64,000 bases of DNA from Litsea cubeba (taxonomy: Eukaryota; Streptophyta; Magnoliopsida; Laurales; Lauraceae). Where the stretch lies: the NCBI GenBank assembly GCA_012931725.1, contig CM022949.1, positions 65,062,582 through 65,126,581 on the forward strand, given 5' to 3'. Under the pieces are notes generated by a model. It was not told where the DNA came from, did no database searches, and was given only the letters and a program-made list of their open reading frames with translations. The position numbers were made by a program, and so were the translations under genes. Below are positions 9,831 to 20,592 of the stretch, piece after piece (within the stretch, counting starts at the first letter, position 1; the number at the start of each line of letters is the position of its first letter).

Positions 9831-10942
9831 TGGAGGCCCTAAGGAGGCTTTCAAGTATGACTTGATTGAACACTTCAAGCACATACCTGCACGTCTGCAC
9901 ATCCTGGATTTATTGTGAATGTCTCCGCACACTCGTGATAATCTTATTTCAGAATTACAAAAGCTGAATGGGGATGTCGACAAACATGCCCCGCAAGTCC
10001 TCCAAATTGAAATGGATTACCGGTCAAAAACTCAGAAGCCTCCTCAAAGGGAGAAAAGAAGGAAACTGAGGGATCATGCATTGAATGCCTCTCGGTTAAA
10101 AAAGCAGCCAGTGCAACCATCGCCTTCACAACGGACGACCTCCTACTTGGTGAAACCAGGCACAACCGACCCCTGTACATCAAGGAAATGCCTATGCACA
10201 GAGTTCAGATCGACCCAGGTTCTGCACTCAACCTCATTTCCACATCGCCTCTCGAAGAGTTGGGCATCCCACCCAGCACACTGAGCCACACATCTGTATC
10301 TATCTTTGGATACGATGGGAGTACTCAAAGGCCAATCGGCAAAATTAGGTTCAAGTTGCAAATCGGTGATCTTATTTCTGAGGTCACGGTGTATGCAATA
10401 AAAACCCCTTCATGCTACAACATCCTTCTCGGACGCCCTTGGATCCACGAGAATGGTGTTGTCCCTTCAACTCTACATCAATGCATCAAGTTTGTTGGCG
10501 ACGACGGCATGATACATCGAGTCTTTGCGGACAAAAAACCCTTCAAAGGTAAAGAAGTCCACTTCGCAGACTCATAAATGTATGAAGGTGAAAAAGAAGA
10601 AGAGGAGAAGCACACAACACCCTTTACTGAAAATCTCCAAAAAGATAAAGGCAAGGCTCCTCAACAATCGCTGGAAGAAAACAAACCATCCGGTAAATCC
10701 GAAGAGAGCATTCAAACTCCCTTCATCATCTCCCTCAAACCTTCAAAGCCTTTGGTCATCACAACAAAAGTGAAGAAGGTAAAGCAATAGCCTGGGGGCA
10801 AATTTGTTGTCTCTTTTGTGTCTATCATGCAAGACACGGATTCGGATTCAGAGCTAGAAGACGACACATCGTCAAGCCAAGCTGACACTCAGCAAGTTCA
10901 GCCTGCTCTTACTCCAATGGAGACAACTTCTGACATAGAAGA
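9831..10942 (+). pseudogene. pro: Tat-1 protease region, interrupted by the Angela-like insertion
   Basis: The frame changes near 9830 and again near 10100, at the A run in GGTTAAAAAAGCAG. The first segment has HIPARLHILDLL, then a TGA at 9916, then SPHTRDNLI, a pattern seen upstream of Tat proteases. The second segment carries the aspartic protease: IDPGSALNLIS around 10208-10240 (catalytic Asp) and ILLGRPWIHENG around 10420-10455. Stops follow at 10575 (TAA) and 10788 (TAG). A Lys/Glu/Ser-rich linker runs to 10942, where the Angela-like element begins; the frame resumes at 20593 after GAAGA. The protease would process the polyprotein. Confidence 0.8.
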
Positions 10943-12952
10943 TGAAGGAAATCGTGATTCAGATCCGAAACTTCTCATAAAGAGACTACTATGGCTGATG
11001 CAAAGCATGACAGATTTTAAAAAATCTGATTTCTGCACTATGCAGCGGAAATCAGCCATAAAGAATCGCATAGAAACTCCATTAAATCATGACCAACATG
11101 TGTCTAATTAATAGAGATGATAGAAGACTATTACCTCGAAGATTTGTAGACTTCAAATCTCTGAAAAAATAGATCCAAAGGCGCGAACTCAGACTTGCAA
11201 TTTGCAAACAAGTTGCTGGAATTTTCTTGCACTAGTATTGCCTTTGATCTTCTCCTCTATCTCACTTCCAAATCTGATTGGCTAAGATGGTGGGATCTTA
11301 ATCTAGGAAACAAGAACTATTTCTCCAAGGGAAAATCTCAGACCTTAACTTTCTTCAATGAAGAAGAAAACACTAAGGAAGCTGGACGTGTGGAACCTTG
11401 CAATTCTTTCTTGTTGTGGACGTCCAAGAGAGTGGTTGGTTTCTTTTATAGAAACTTTGAGGAAACCTTTTCCTAGAAGCTTATCTCTTCTAATTCTCAT
11501 TGTTGTCCAAAAAGGAAAGACTTATTTCCTTTAAGAAACACTCTAATTAGAAAAGGAAACCAAAAGGAACTTTCCATACAATTAGTAATCCTAGTTGTAG
11601 AACACTTACTAATTTTAAGTTCCTAATCCAAAAAGGAAACTAACTCATAGGAATACTAATCCAAAGAGGAGTCCAACTTTCCAAGTAGAGAGTCCTACTC
11701 AAAGTTGGAAACCTTACCCATGGAAATCCTATTATGGACGTCCCACATATCTATGCACACCATGGCCCACATACAATTTATCTAGAGTTAAATTCATGTA
11801 TGCCATCAAAGGCCTATTTGAATTTAAACTCAAAATTATTTTTCCACTAAAATAATTTATCCTTATGTTATCTAAACATCTTAGGAAACCATGCCAATCT
11901 TGGTAAGTGACTAGAGAAGGGACCAAAAGACATATTTGCCATTGGCTCCCAAAATGACCAAAATGTCCATGCTAAACCCATAGCAACATTAAGACCATTT
12001 TAACCTTAACTCATTCCACTAAAGAGTTATGGTTGAACTCCAAGGACAAATATATATTATAATAAGCTCGTCATAAGATGACGGTTGTCTTCGACCTACT
12101 AAGTGTAATGACCTGAATGCCCCTCTATGTAACATCCATAATCGAGTCAGGTTATCACATGTACTATCAACCTTCCCGATTACATCTAAACCTTAGAACT
12201 TCATATCCTTAAACATAATCATCATTCGAATATCATTCTCTTGATCCAGGGAGCGACCCACAAGTTCAATATCCATATGGAACATCCATATACTAAGATC
12301 TTAGATTTTGATGATTAATCGGATAATTCTAAGGGGACGATTATTCCATCATCAGATGGCATAGATTCTATATTGCATTTGCACGTCCCAACTGATCAAG
12401 TCCGAGTACCCAAAACACAGAGCTGTTGACCCATGAATAGAATCTCACCCATAGTGAATTAAAGCACAAGAACTTGACTTCGTCAGTTCATCCACAAATG
12501 CTCAAGATTAAGAGCACCGGTTACTTAGTAGCATGAGGTGACTTGATCTCTTTTCTGTGATAGTACTATTTTAGAGATCACACCTACAACGGTCCTGTTC
12601 AATGCGTGACACATGCACTAATGAGATAGATCCGGGAAAGCCCTCCCGTGACTTAGGTATGTCACCCTATATAGGAGAGTATCTCATTATAACTTCTACC
12701 AAGATGAAGTGCCCAGCTCCATCTTTCAGTTATGAACAAATATGATGTTTCCAGTTGTCCATGAATTAGACCTATCTGTGTGTAGACACTACACACCTAA
12801 TTCATTTACTAGAAACAATGGGCCTTACACAACCGTACATATATACATGTTTAAGCATAAAAGAGTCTTTTCATTAAATAACCAGTTAAATATCCAGTAA
12901 CAAAAGATGAGAATGCAGCTAGTGGGCTTTAGGGCATACACCAATCCCAACA
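10943..12952 (-). repeat. 3' LTR of the Angela-like element (2010 bp)
   Basis: Near-identical to 18584-20592. Plus-strand ends are TGAAGGAAATC and CCAATCCCAACA. It contains a CTATATAG motif (12667-12674) that could serve as a TATA box. ORFs in it (for example 11195-11476) recur identically in the other LTR and have no recognisable product. Confidence 0.95.
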
Positions 12953-12967
12953 AACTCCCACTTGCAC
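12953..12967 (-). other. Polypurine tract of the Angela-like element
   Basis: On the minus strand AAGTGGGAGTT directly precedes the 3' LTR, the position of the primer for plus-strand DNA synthesis. It overlaps the end of the pol frame by about a base. Confidence 0.75.
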
Positions 12968-15822
12968 TAAAGATCACTGCTTCCTAACCTAACACCCATA
13001 GACTCAACATGAGAAGTGAAGACTTTCTCAGTAAGAGTCTTAGTGAATGGGTCAGCTAAGTTATTTGCTGAAGCAATATGCTCCACCACTATCTCTCCAT
13101 CCTGAATGAATTCCCGGATCAAGTGGTACTTTCTCTGAATGTGCTTGCCTTTCTTGTGATTCCTGGGCTCTTTGCACTGTGCTACAGCACCAGTGTTATC
13201 GCAGTACATGACAATCGGTTTATGCACTGCAGGAACAACTCCCAATTCCAACAGGAATTTTCTGAGCCATACCGCTTCCTTCGCAGCTTCCGATGCCGCC
13301 ACATACTCTGCTTCCATGGTAGAATCAGCTATACAGGATTGCTTGACACTTCTCCATGATATAGCCCCTCCTGACAAAGTAAAGACGTACCCTGAGGTAG
13401 ACTTTCTGGCATCACTATCAGATTGGAAATCAGAGTCTGTATACGCCAATGGCGTTAGATCATCTGCTCGAAAGGTTAGCATATAATCTTTCGTTCTCCG
13501 AAGATACTTGAATATATGCTTAACAGCTATCCAATGCATAGGTCCAGGGTTTGACTGATATCTGCTAACCATGCCAACGGCAAAGCAAATATCTGGTCTA
13601 GTACATAACATAGCATACATGAGGCTTCCAACAGCGGATGCATATGGAACTCTCCTCATGGTCTCTATCTCTTCAGATGTCTTTGGACATTGATCTCGGG
13701 ACAGTGGTACTCCATGTCTAGAAGGTAGTAGGCCCTTCTTGGAGTCATGCATGTTAAACTTGACCAATATCTTCTCAATATAAGAAGATTGGGATAGGGC
13801 TAACATCTTATTCTTGCGATCACGCAAAAGCTTGATCCCTAAGATATAGCTGGCCTCACCCAAATCCTTTGTCTGAAATTGAGAGGATAACCAAACTTTT
13901 GCGGATGACAATAAACCTACATCATTTCCTATGAGTAATATGTCATCTACATACAGAACCAAAAATGCAACTGCTTTCCCATTTCCTTTCTTATACACAC
14001 ATGGTTCATCAATGTTTTGATCAAAGCCAAAGGATTTGACTGCCTGATTAAACTTGATGTTCCATGCTCTAGATGCTTGCTTAAGTCCATAGATGGACTT
14101 CTTAAGTTTACAAACCATGTTATCTTGGCCACTAGCAATGAAGCCCTCTGGTTGCATCATATAGATGCATTCGTCAAGACTTCCATTAAGAAAAGTTGTC
14201 TTGACATCCATCTGCCATATCTCGTAGTCATAATGACATGCGATGGCCAAGAGAATCCTTATGGACTTAAGCATAGCCACTGGTGAAAAGGTTTCCTCAT
14301 AATCGATGCCCTCTTTCTGACTATATCCTTTCGCCACCAGTCTTGCTTTGAAGGTTTCCACCTTCCCATCCACTCCTCTCTTTCTCTTGTAGATCCACTT
14401 GCACCCTATGGGTTTAATCCCTTCAGGTGCATCTACAAGTTCCCAGACTTGATTGGAATACAAAGAATCCATTTCAGATTTCATCGCTTGCTGCCACATG
14501 TCAGCATCTATATCCGTTACTGCTTCATCATAACTAGTAGGATCCTCAAGCAGATCTTCAGAGTCTGTCTTAAAAGACACTCCTAGATATCTTTCTGGCT
14601 GTCTAGGAATTCTCCCACTACGACGAGGCTCCGGAGTGTTTAAAGGAATATCTTGTTCATCTACTGTCTCAGGACCTGGTACAGATGTTATAGGAGATCC
14701 CGGAAGAATCTCCTCAAGGGTTTCTTTATAACTAAGCTCTTGGTGCATCATACAATCATCCTCCAAGTACCTAGCATGAGTGCTGATGAGCACTTTTTGC
14801 TCCTTTGGATGATAAAAGATGCCACCTCTCGTTCCCTTAGGATACCCAATGAAGTAGCACATTTCTGATCTGGGTTCTAGCTTGGTAGCTTTATCATTCA
14901 ATACATAGGCTGGACAACCCCAAATGTGGATATGATTTAAACTAGGTTTTCGACCTATCCACATTTCTTGTGGTGTCCTAGGTACTGACTTAGATGGTAC
15001 CAGATTTAAAATGTATGCTGCTGCTTCTAAGGCATATCCCCAAAAAGATATAGGTAGGGTTGCATGACTCATCATGGACCTTACCATATCAAGAAGGGTA
15101 CGGTTTCTTCTCTCCGCTACACCATTTTGCTGGGGTGTACCCGGTGCAGACAACTGAGACACAATCCCATGTTGTGTGAGGTACTCCTTGAACTCACCCA
15201 GGAGGTACTCGCCACCTCGATCGGATCGAAGGGCTTTGATATGTTTTCCTAGTTGTAGCTCCGCCTCAGCCTTGAATTGTTTGAACTTATCAAACGCCTC
15301 AGACTTGCGTCGCATTAGGTATACATATCCATACCTAGAGTAATCATCGGTGAAGGTGATGTAATACTCATACCCTCCTCGAGCCGGTTTGTTCATAGGA
15401 CCACACACATCAGTGTGAATCAATTCTAACAACTCCTTTGACCTAAGTCCCTTTCCAGAGAATGACCGTTTGGTCATCTTTCCCTTGAGACAAGATTCGC
15501 ACTGAGGAAAAGGTTCGAAATCTAATGAGCTTAAGGGCCCATCTTCTACCAACCTCTGAATCCGTTTTAGGTTAATGTGACCCAAACGTAAGTGCCAAAG
15601 ATATGTGTCATTGATTGAAGATACCTTCCTTTTAAGGGAAGTTGGGCTTTCTTGTTGTACATTATGCAGTGTGGGAGCAATAGGATATATATAAAATAAG
15701 TTGTCATGTATTCTACCGGAACATATAATATTTCCATCTCTACTGATATCAATACCAGAATGGAAAGAAACTGAATAATTAAATTCAATTAATCTGGAAA
15801 CTGAAATTAAATTCTTCCTCAT
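12967..15822 (-). CDS. pol: Angela-like integrase, reverse transcriptase and RNase H
   Basis: Open for 951 codons. Integrase zinc domain LWHLRLGH near residue 74 with CESCLKGK after it; catalytic Asp in HTDVCGP (about 136), Asp in RSDRGGEY (about 199), Glu in NGVAERRNRT (about 233). RT has QMDVKTTFLNG and the active site YVDDI near 622; RNase H has YTDSDFQSD near 794, MEAEYVA and CDNTGAV. All catalytic residues are present. The frame is open a little upstream of the first ATG (to about 15850); this Met is not a natural start, since pol is normally read as part of the gag-pol polyprotein. It is out of frame with gag-protease because of a one-base lesion near 15853-15857. Enzymes for cDNA synthesis and insertion. 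Confidence 0.93.
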   Translation of the reverse strand: MRKNLISVSRLIEFNYSVSFHSGIDISRDGNIICSGRIHDNLFYIYPIAPTLHNVQQESPTSLKRKVSSINDTYLWHLRLGHINLKRIQRLVEDGPLSSLDFEPFPQCESCLKGKMTKRSFSGKGLRSKELLELIHTDVCGPMNKPARGGYEYYITFTDDYSRYGYVYLMRRKSEAFDKFKQFKAEAELQLGKHIKALRSDRGGEYLLGEFKEYLTQHGIVSQLSAPGTPQQNGVAERRNRTLLDMVRSMMSHATLPISFWGYALEAAAYILNLVPSKSVPRTPQEMWIGRKPSLNHIHIWGCPAYVLNDKATKLEPRSEMCYFIGYPKGTRGGIFYHPKEQKVLISTHARYLEDDCMMHQELSYKETLEEILPGSPITSVPGPETVDEQDIPLNTPEPRRSGRIPRQPERYLGVSFKTDSEDLLEDPTSYDEAVTDIDADMWQQAMKSEMDSLYSNQVWELVDAPEGIKPIGCKWIYKRKRGVDGKVETFKARLVAKGYSQKEGIDYEETFSPVAMLKSIRILLAIACHYDYEIWQMDVKTTFLNGSLDECIYMMQPEGFIASGQDNMVCKLKKSIYGLKQASRAWNIKFNQAVKSFGFDQNIDEPCVYKKGNGKAVAFLVLYVDDILLIGNDVGLLSSAKVWLSSQFQTKDLGEASYILGIKLLRDRKNKMLALSQSSYIEKILVKFNMHDSKKGLLPSRHGVPLSRDQCPKTSEEIETMRRVPYASAVGSLMYAMLCTRPDICFAVGMVSRYQSNPGPMHWIAVKHIFKYLRRTKDYMLTFRADDLTPLAYTDSDFQSDSDARKSTSGYVFTLSGGAISWRSVKQSCIADSTMEAEYVAASEAAKEAVWLRKFLLELGVVPAVHKPIVMYCDNTGAVAQCKEPRNHKKGKHIQRKYHLIREFIQDGEIVVEHIASANNLADPFTKTLTEKVFTSHVESMGVRLGSSDL

Positions 15823-15851
15823 GTCCGGAACATAGAAAACATTATTTAAAA

Positions 15852-16937
15852 CTAATTCCTATTACATGGAAAATGTAAGGTAACTACTCCTACTGCAACT
15901 GCCCAAACTTTAGCTCCAGTTCCGATTCTAAAGGCAAACTCTCCTTTCTCAATTCTCTGCATTATCTGAAACCCCTGCAATGAATTGCAGATATGATTAG
16001 TGGCTCCTGAGTCTACTATCCATGAGTCAGTAGAATCAACCACTAGACAAGTTTCAATGTAGTATGAAAAAGATGTACCTTTCTTAACTGAGGTCAGGAA
16101 CTTGGGACAATCTTTCTTCCAATGACCTTTGAGGCCACACTTGAAGCATTTCCCTTTGGGCTTTCCATCTGTACCCTTGTCCTTCTTATTACCAACATTG
16201 TTCTTTTTCTGCCCTTTTCCCTTATTCTGCTTCTTCTTGGACTTCTTCCCTTTCGGGTTCAGTTTAGAGGAAGACTGGAAAAAATGAGCTTGGGCTTTGT
16301 GCTTCATGATAGCCTCTGCCGCCTGGAGTTCTTTCATTAACTCAGGTAGAGTCATGTCCATCTTGCTCATATTGAAATTGAGCTTGAACTGATTGAAAGA
16401 TTCCGGCAGAGTTTCGAGAATCATGTTAGTCTGACTCCCTGCATCAATCTCAGCCCCTAGAATCTCAGCTTCATTGAAACAATCCATCAGCTTGAGCATA
16501 TGCTCTCTGACAGGTGTTCCCTCAGCCATCCTAGCATTCATGATGGTCCTCATAGCAGCTTGCCTAGCTGGCCTACTCTTGTCCGCAAACATCTCAGACA
16601 AGGACATCATGATTTCATAGGCTGTGTCCATTTGCTCGTGCTGTGTTTGCAACACGTTGGACATGGAAGCGAGCATGTAGCATTTAGCCATGCTGTTCGC
16701 TTTCTTCCATTTCCTTTCAGCCTCTCGCTGGTCATCAGTAGAATTAGCATCAATTTCGGGACAGTTTTCCAGCAAGACATACTTGTACTCCTCGGCTGTG
16801 AGTACTATGTCAAGATTTCTTTTCCAGTCTACATAGTTAGGGCCAGTCAGTTTGTTCTCACGAAGAATGCACATCAACGGACTAAAAGAATCTCTACCCA
16901 TCTCTTTCTGGATATAAAACGGTTTATAATTAGACAT
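15852..16937 (-). CDS. gag: Angela-like Gag and N-terminal protease
   Basis: ATG at 16937 (MSNYKPF) fits usual gag starts better than the upstream Met at 16988, although a Met a dozen codons further in (MGRDSF) is also possible. The capsid part has LTGPNYVDWKRNL near the N-terminus and a long helical region. A Lys-rich stretch leads to the zinc knuckle CFKCGLKGHWKKDC near residue 262. The protease active site WIVDSGATNHIC is near residue 304. The frame ends at 15852 in the middle of protease, where a single missing base in an A-rich triplet run shifts it away from pol. Apart from that it looks intact. It would form the particle and supply the protease. Confidence 0.9.
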   Translation of the reverse strand: MSNYKPFYIQKEMGRDSFSPLMCILRENKLTGPNYVDWKRNLDIVLTAEEYKYVLLENCPEIDANSTDDQREAERKWKKANSMAKCYMLASMSNVLQTQHEQMDTAYEIMMSLSEMFADKSRPARQAAMRTIMNARMAEGTPVREHMLKLMDCFNEAEILGAEIDAGSQTNMILETLPESFNQFKLNFNMSKMDMTLPELMKELQAAEAIMKHKAQAHFFQSSSKLNPKGKKSKKKQNKGKGQKKNNVGNKKDKGTDGKPKGKCFKCGLKGHWKKDCPKFLTSVKKGTSFSYYIETCLVVDSTDSWIVDSGATNHICNSLQGFQIMQRIEKGEFAFRIGTGAKVWAVAVGVVTLHFPCNRN

Positions 16938-18563
16938 GCAGTATATATGTAATATGCATATGGTGCTTGTTATAAAAGGAAAAAACAAAGCACGAAACTT
17001 TTTACATTATTCAACCCCAATCAAAATGTATCAGTGTTTCAACCTCCTCATAGACCCTCCATCGAAGGGATGGCCGAGCCTACAGTCACGTTGAATTAAG
17101 GCAGACTTATTTGGATTATCACTATCTGGATACACATCCAGTGGTAGTCCAATCACTGATTGGTTTGGCCTCATATGACAAATAACCCTTAACTCCTAAG
17201 GAGAGGTCATCACCGTCTTATGTCAAGTGTATAACCATCTCTTATGAAATTCCCAGAATGTCTATGATTAAGTCTTCCGAAGGGAAGAGACTTTTATCCT
17301 TCCTAGAAGTGAACTTTAGTAAAGAGCTCCACCGAAGGGATGGCCGCTCCCACCAACACTTCATTGACATTCTATAGAAGTGATCTTTAGTAAAGAACTC
17401 CACCGAAGGGATGGCCGCTCCTACTAACACCTCATTACGAATATTCACATTAGTTCACCCATTAACCCATCAAAGCGGTCTTTAGTTAAAGAACTCCACC
17501 GAAGGGATGGCCGTTCCTACTAACACTTTAATGAGATAACATGAACCGAAAATGGAAGGCCGTAGGGTCTTTCCTAAAACCCCTCTCCCACTTGATTATT
17601 TATCGCTAGGGTTTATACTTTTTGACCTTTACATTGTTTTACTCAAAAGCTCTTTTTAAATCTAGCAAACTTGGTTAATTAAATTTATGACTTAAGTCAT
17701 CTTAAAATCAAATAACCTTTGCTTTAAAACATTTGAGCAAATCCCTTCAAAGAGTCAAAAACCTATCTTGGGTTATGAAAACCCATAGGTAGCATCTAAT
17801 TAGATTTTAGTTTAGCCTTCTTTGGAAACCAAGGGTACCAAGATAAACTAAACCCTATCCAATTTTAAACCTTAGACAAATAGAAGGTGCTGGTCTAAGT
17901 TCCGTTTAAAACAATTTGCCAAACTAAAAACAATCTAATACAATAAAGATGCCAATTTTAGAGCCTAATGGTGGCCATGTTTCTAGGTGACAATTATAGC
18001 AATTATATAAAGCATTCATCCATGCATTCTATATATAAAAGCAAATAAAAGTATACATTCCTTGATGGCTCCTTGCTCTTAGGATTTCAAATCCTAATCG
18101 AATTAGAACTCCTCATGCATCTAGAAGTCTTGACTCCTTCATCTCCAAGGATTCCAATTTCTTGCAACCTTCTTGTCTTGAAACAAAACCAAAAATTACA
18201 TTGGAGATTCCTATGCTTTTCAAGAAAGCTTACATCAAGACTAGTTGAAATAAAATTAAGGAAACTTTACAACTTCCTATGATTGCTAACCGCGCAATCG
18301 TACACTTTCCAACTAATTAGAAAACATCCAAATCCACATAACAATCATGCGAACCATCAAGGATGCAATACATGGCTGCAAACAAAGAAGTTAGTGCATG
18401 CAAACTCACTATGTGCATCATTAAACAAATCTGGAAAATAAATTCCAGCAACGTTAATGAAACTTGCACACAACATGCATCACAACATAACTTTAATAGG
18501 GTGCCACCATACCCATAATCAATCTAGGATTAATTACACACAACATGGGATCATGATTTCACA
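16938..18563 (-). other. Leader of the Angela-like element with spaced repeats
   Basis: This 1.6-kb untranslated stretch contains CCACCGAAGGGATGGCCG or close variants near 17055, 17326, 17399 and 17494 (plus strand). The last three sit in larger units of about 70-100 bp that also share CTTTAGTAAAGA and CTACTAACAC. A short ORF over the array (17242-17448) is a by-product of the repeats. No other gene is seen. Confidence 0.75.
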
Positions 18564-18564
18564 T

Positions 18565-18582
18565 GGAGTGGCTCTGATACCA
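18565..18582 (-). other. Primer-binding site, initiator tRNA-Met
   Basis: Minus strand TGGTATCAGAGCCACTCC, one base after the 5' LTR. The first 13 bases are the usual complement of the 3' end of plant initiator tRNA-Met used by most copia elements. Confidence 0.92.
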
Positions 18583-18583
18583 C

Positions 18584-20592
18584 TGAAGGAAATCGCGATT
18601 CAGATCTGAAACTTCTCATAAAGAGACTACTATGGCTGATGCAAAGCATGACAGATTTTAAAAAATCTGATTTCTGCACTATGCAGCGGAAATCAGCCAT
18701 AAAGAATCGCAAAGAAACTCCATTAAATCATGACCAACATGTGTCTAATTAATAGAGATGATAGAAGACTATTACCTCGAAGATTTGTAGACTTCAAATC
18801 TCTGAAAAAATAGATCCAAAGGCGCGAACTCAGACTTGCAATTTGCAAACAAGTTGCTGGAATTTTCTTGCACTAGTATTGCCTTTGATCTTCTCCTCTA
18901 TCTCACTTCCAAATCTGATTGGCTAAGATGGTGGGATCTTAATCTAGGAAACAAGAACTATTTCTCCAAGGGAAAATCTCAGACCTTAACTTTCTTCAAT
19001 GAAGAAGAAAACACTAAGGAAGCTGGACGTGTGGAACCTTGCAATTCTTTCTTGTTGTGGACGTCCAAGAGAGTGGTTGGTTTCTTTTATAGAAACTTTG
19101 AGGAAACCTTTTCCTAGAAGCTTATCTCTTCTAATTCTCATTGTTGTCCAAAAAGGAAAGACTTATTTCCTTTAAGAAACACTCTAATTAGAAAAGGAAA
19201 CCAAAAGGAACTTTCCATACAATTAGTAATCCTAGTTGTAGAACACTTACTAATTTTAAGTTCCTAATCCAAAAAGGAAACTAACTCATAGGAATACTAA
19301 TCCAAAGAGGAGTCCAACTTTCCAAGTAGAGAGTCCTACTCAAAGTTGGAAACCTTACCCATGGAAATCCTATTATGGACGTCCCACATATCTATGCACA
19401 CCATGGCCCACATACAATTTATCTAGAGTTAAATTCATGTATGCCATCAAAGGCCTATTTGAATTTAAACTCAAAATTATTTTTCCACTAAAATAATTTA
19501 TCCTTATGTTATCTAAACATCTTAGGAAACAATGCCAATCTTGGTAAGTGACTAGAGAAGGGACCAAAAGACATATTTGCCATTGGCTCCCAAAATGACC
19601 AAAATGTCCATGCTAAACCCATAGCAACATTAAGACCATTTTAACCTTAACTCATTCCACTAAAGAGTTATGGTTGAACTCCAAGGACAAATATATATTA
19701 TAATAAGCTCGTCATAAGATGACGGTTGTCTTCGACCTACTAAGTGTAATGACCTGAATGCCCCTCTATGTAACATCCATAATCGAGTCAGGTTATCACA
19801 TGTACTATCAACCTTCCCGATTACATCTAAACCTTAGAACTTCATATCCTTAAACATAATCATCATTCGAATATCATTCTCTTGATCCAGGGAGCGACCC
19901 ACAAGTTCAATATCCATATGGAACATCCATATACTAAGATCTTAGATTTTGATGATTAATCGGATAATTCTAAGGGGACGATTATTCCATCATCAGATGG
20001 CATAGATTCTATATGCATTTGCACGTCCCAACTGATCAAGTCCGAGTACCCAAAACACAGAGCTGTTGACCCATGAATAGAATCTCACCCATAGTGAATT
20101 AAAGCACAAGAACTTGACTTCGTTAGTTCATCCACAAATGCTCAAGATTAAGAGCACCGGTTACTTAGTAGCATGAGGTGACTTGATCTCTTTTCTGTGA
20201 TAGTACTATTTTAGAGATCACACCTACAACGGTCCTGTTCAATGCATGACACATGCACTAATGAGATAGATCTGGGAAAGCCCTCCCGTGACTTAGGTAT
20301 GTCACCCTATATAGGAGAGTATCTCATTATAACTTCTACCAAGATGAAGTGCCCAGCTCCATCTTTCAGTTATGAACAAATATGATGTTTCCAGTTGTCC
20401 ATGAATTAGACCCATCTGTGTGTAGACACTACACACCTAATTCATTTACTAGAAACAATGGGCCTTACACAACCATACATATATACATGTTTAAGCATAA
20501 AAGAGTCTTTTCATTAAATAACCAGTTAAATATCCAGTAACAAAAGATGAGAATGCAGCTAGTGGGCTTTAGGGCATACACCAATCCCAACA
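18584..20592 (-). repeat. 5' LTR of the Angela-like element (2009 bp)
   Basis: Paired with 10943-12952. The differences I saw are single-base changes such as CGTGATTC/CGCGATTC, CCGTACAT/CCATACAT and a one-base indel in TATATTGC/TATATGC. It is followed on the plus strand by the GAAGA duplication. Confidence 0.95.

Larger units (their letters stand above)
10943..20592 (-). mobile_element. Angela-like Ty1/copia retrotransposon in Tat-1 pol
   Basis: A complete 9.65-kb element, minus orientation. GAAGA at 10938-10942 repeats exactly at 20593-20597, giving a clean 5-bp target duplication. In element orientation the LTRs begin TGTTGGGATTGG and end in CA. The gag sequence and integrase resemble the Angela group of plant copia elements; the lineage call is from memory of family sequences and is moderate. 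The two 2-kb LTRs differ at about ten sites by eye, mostly C/T at CpG or CpG-like positions, so insertion was recent. Removing it restores the Tat-1 pol frame across the junction. Confidence 0.92.

Noticed and set aside
11195..11476. 93-codon ORF in the Angela-like LTR, repeated at 18836-19117
   Set aside because: Identity only reflects the young LTR pair; no known domain and no codon-level evidence of selection.
12967..16988. Plus-strand ORFs opposite the Angela-like polyprotein
   Set aside because: Shadows of the minus-strand gag-pol frames.
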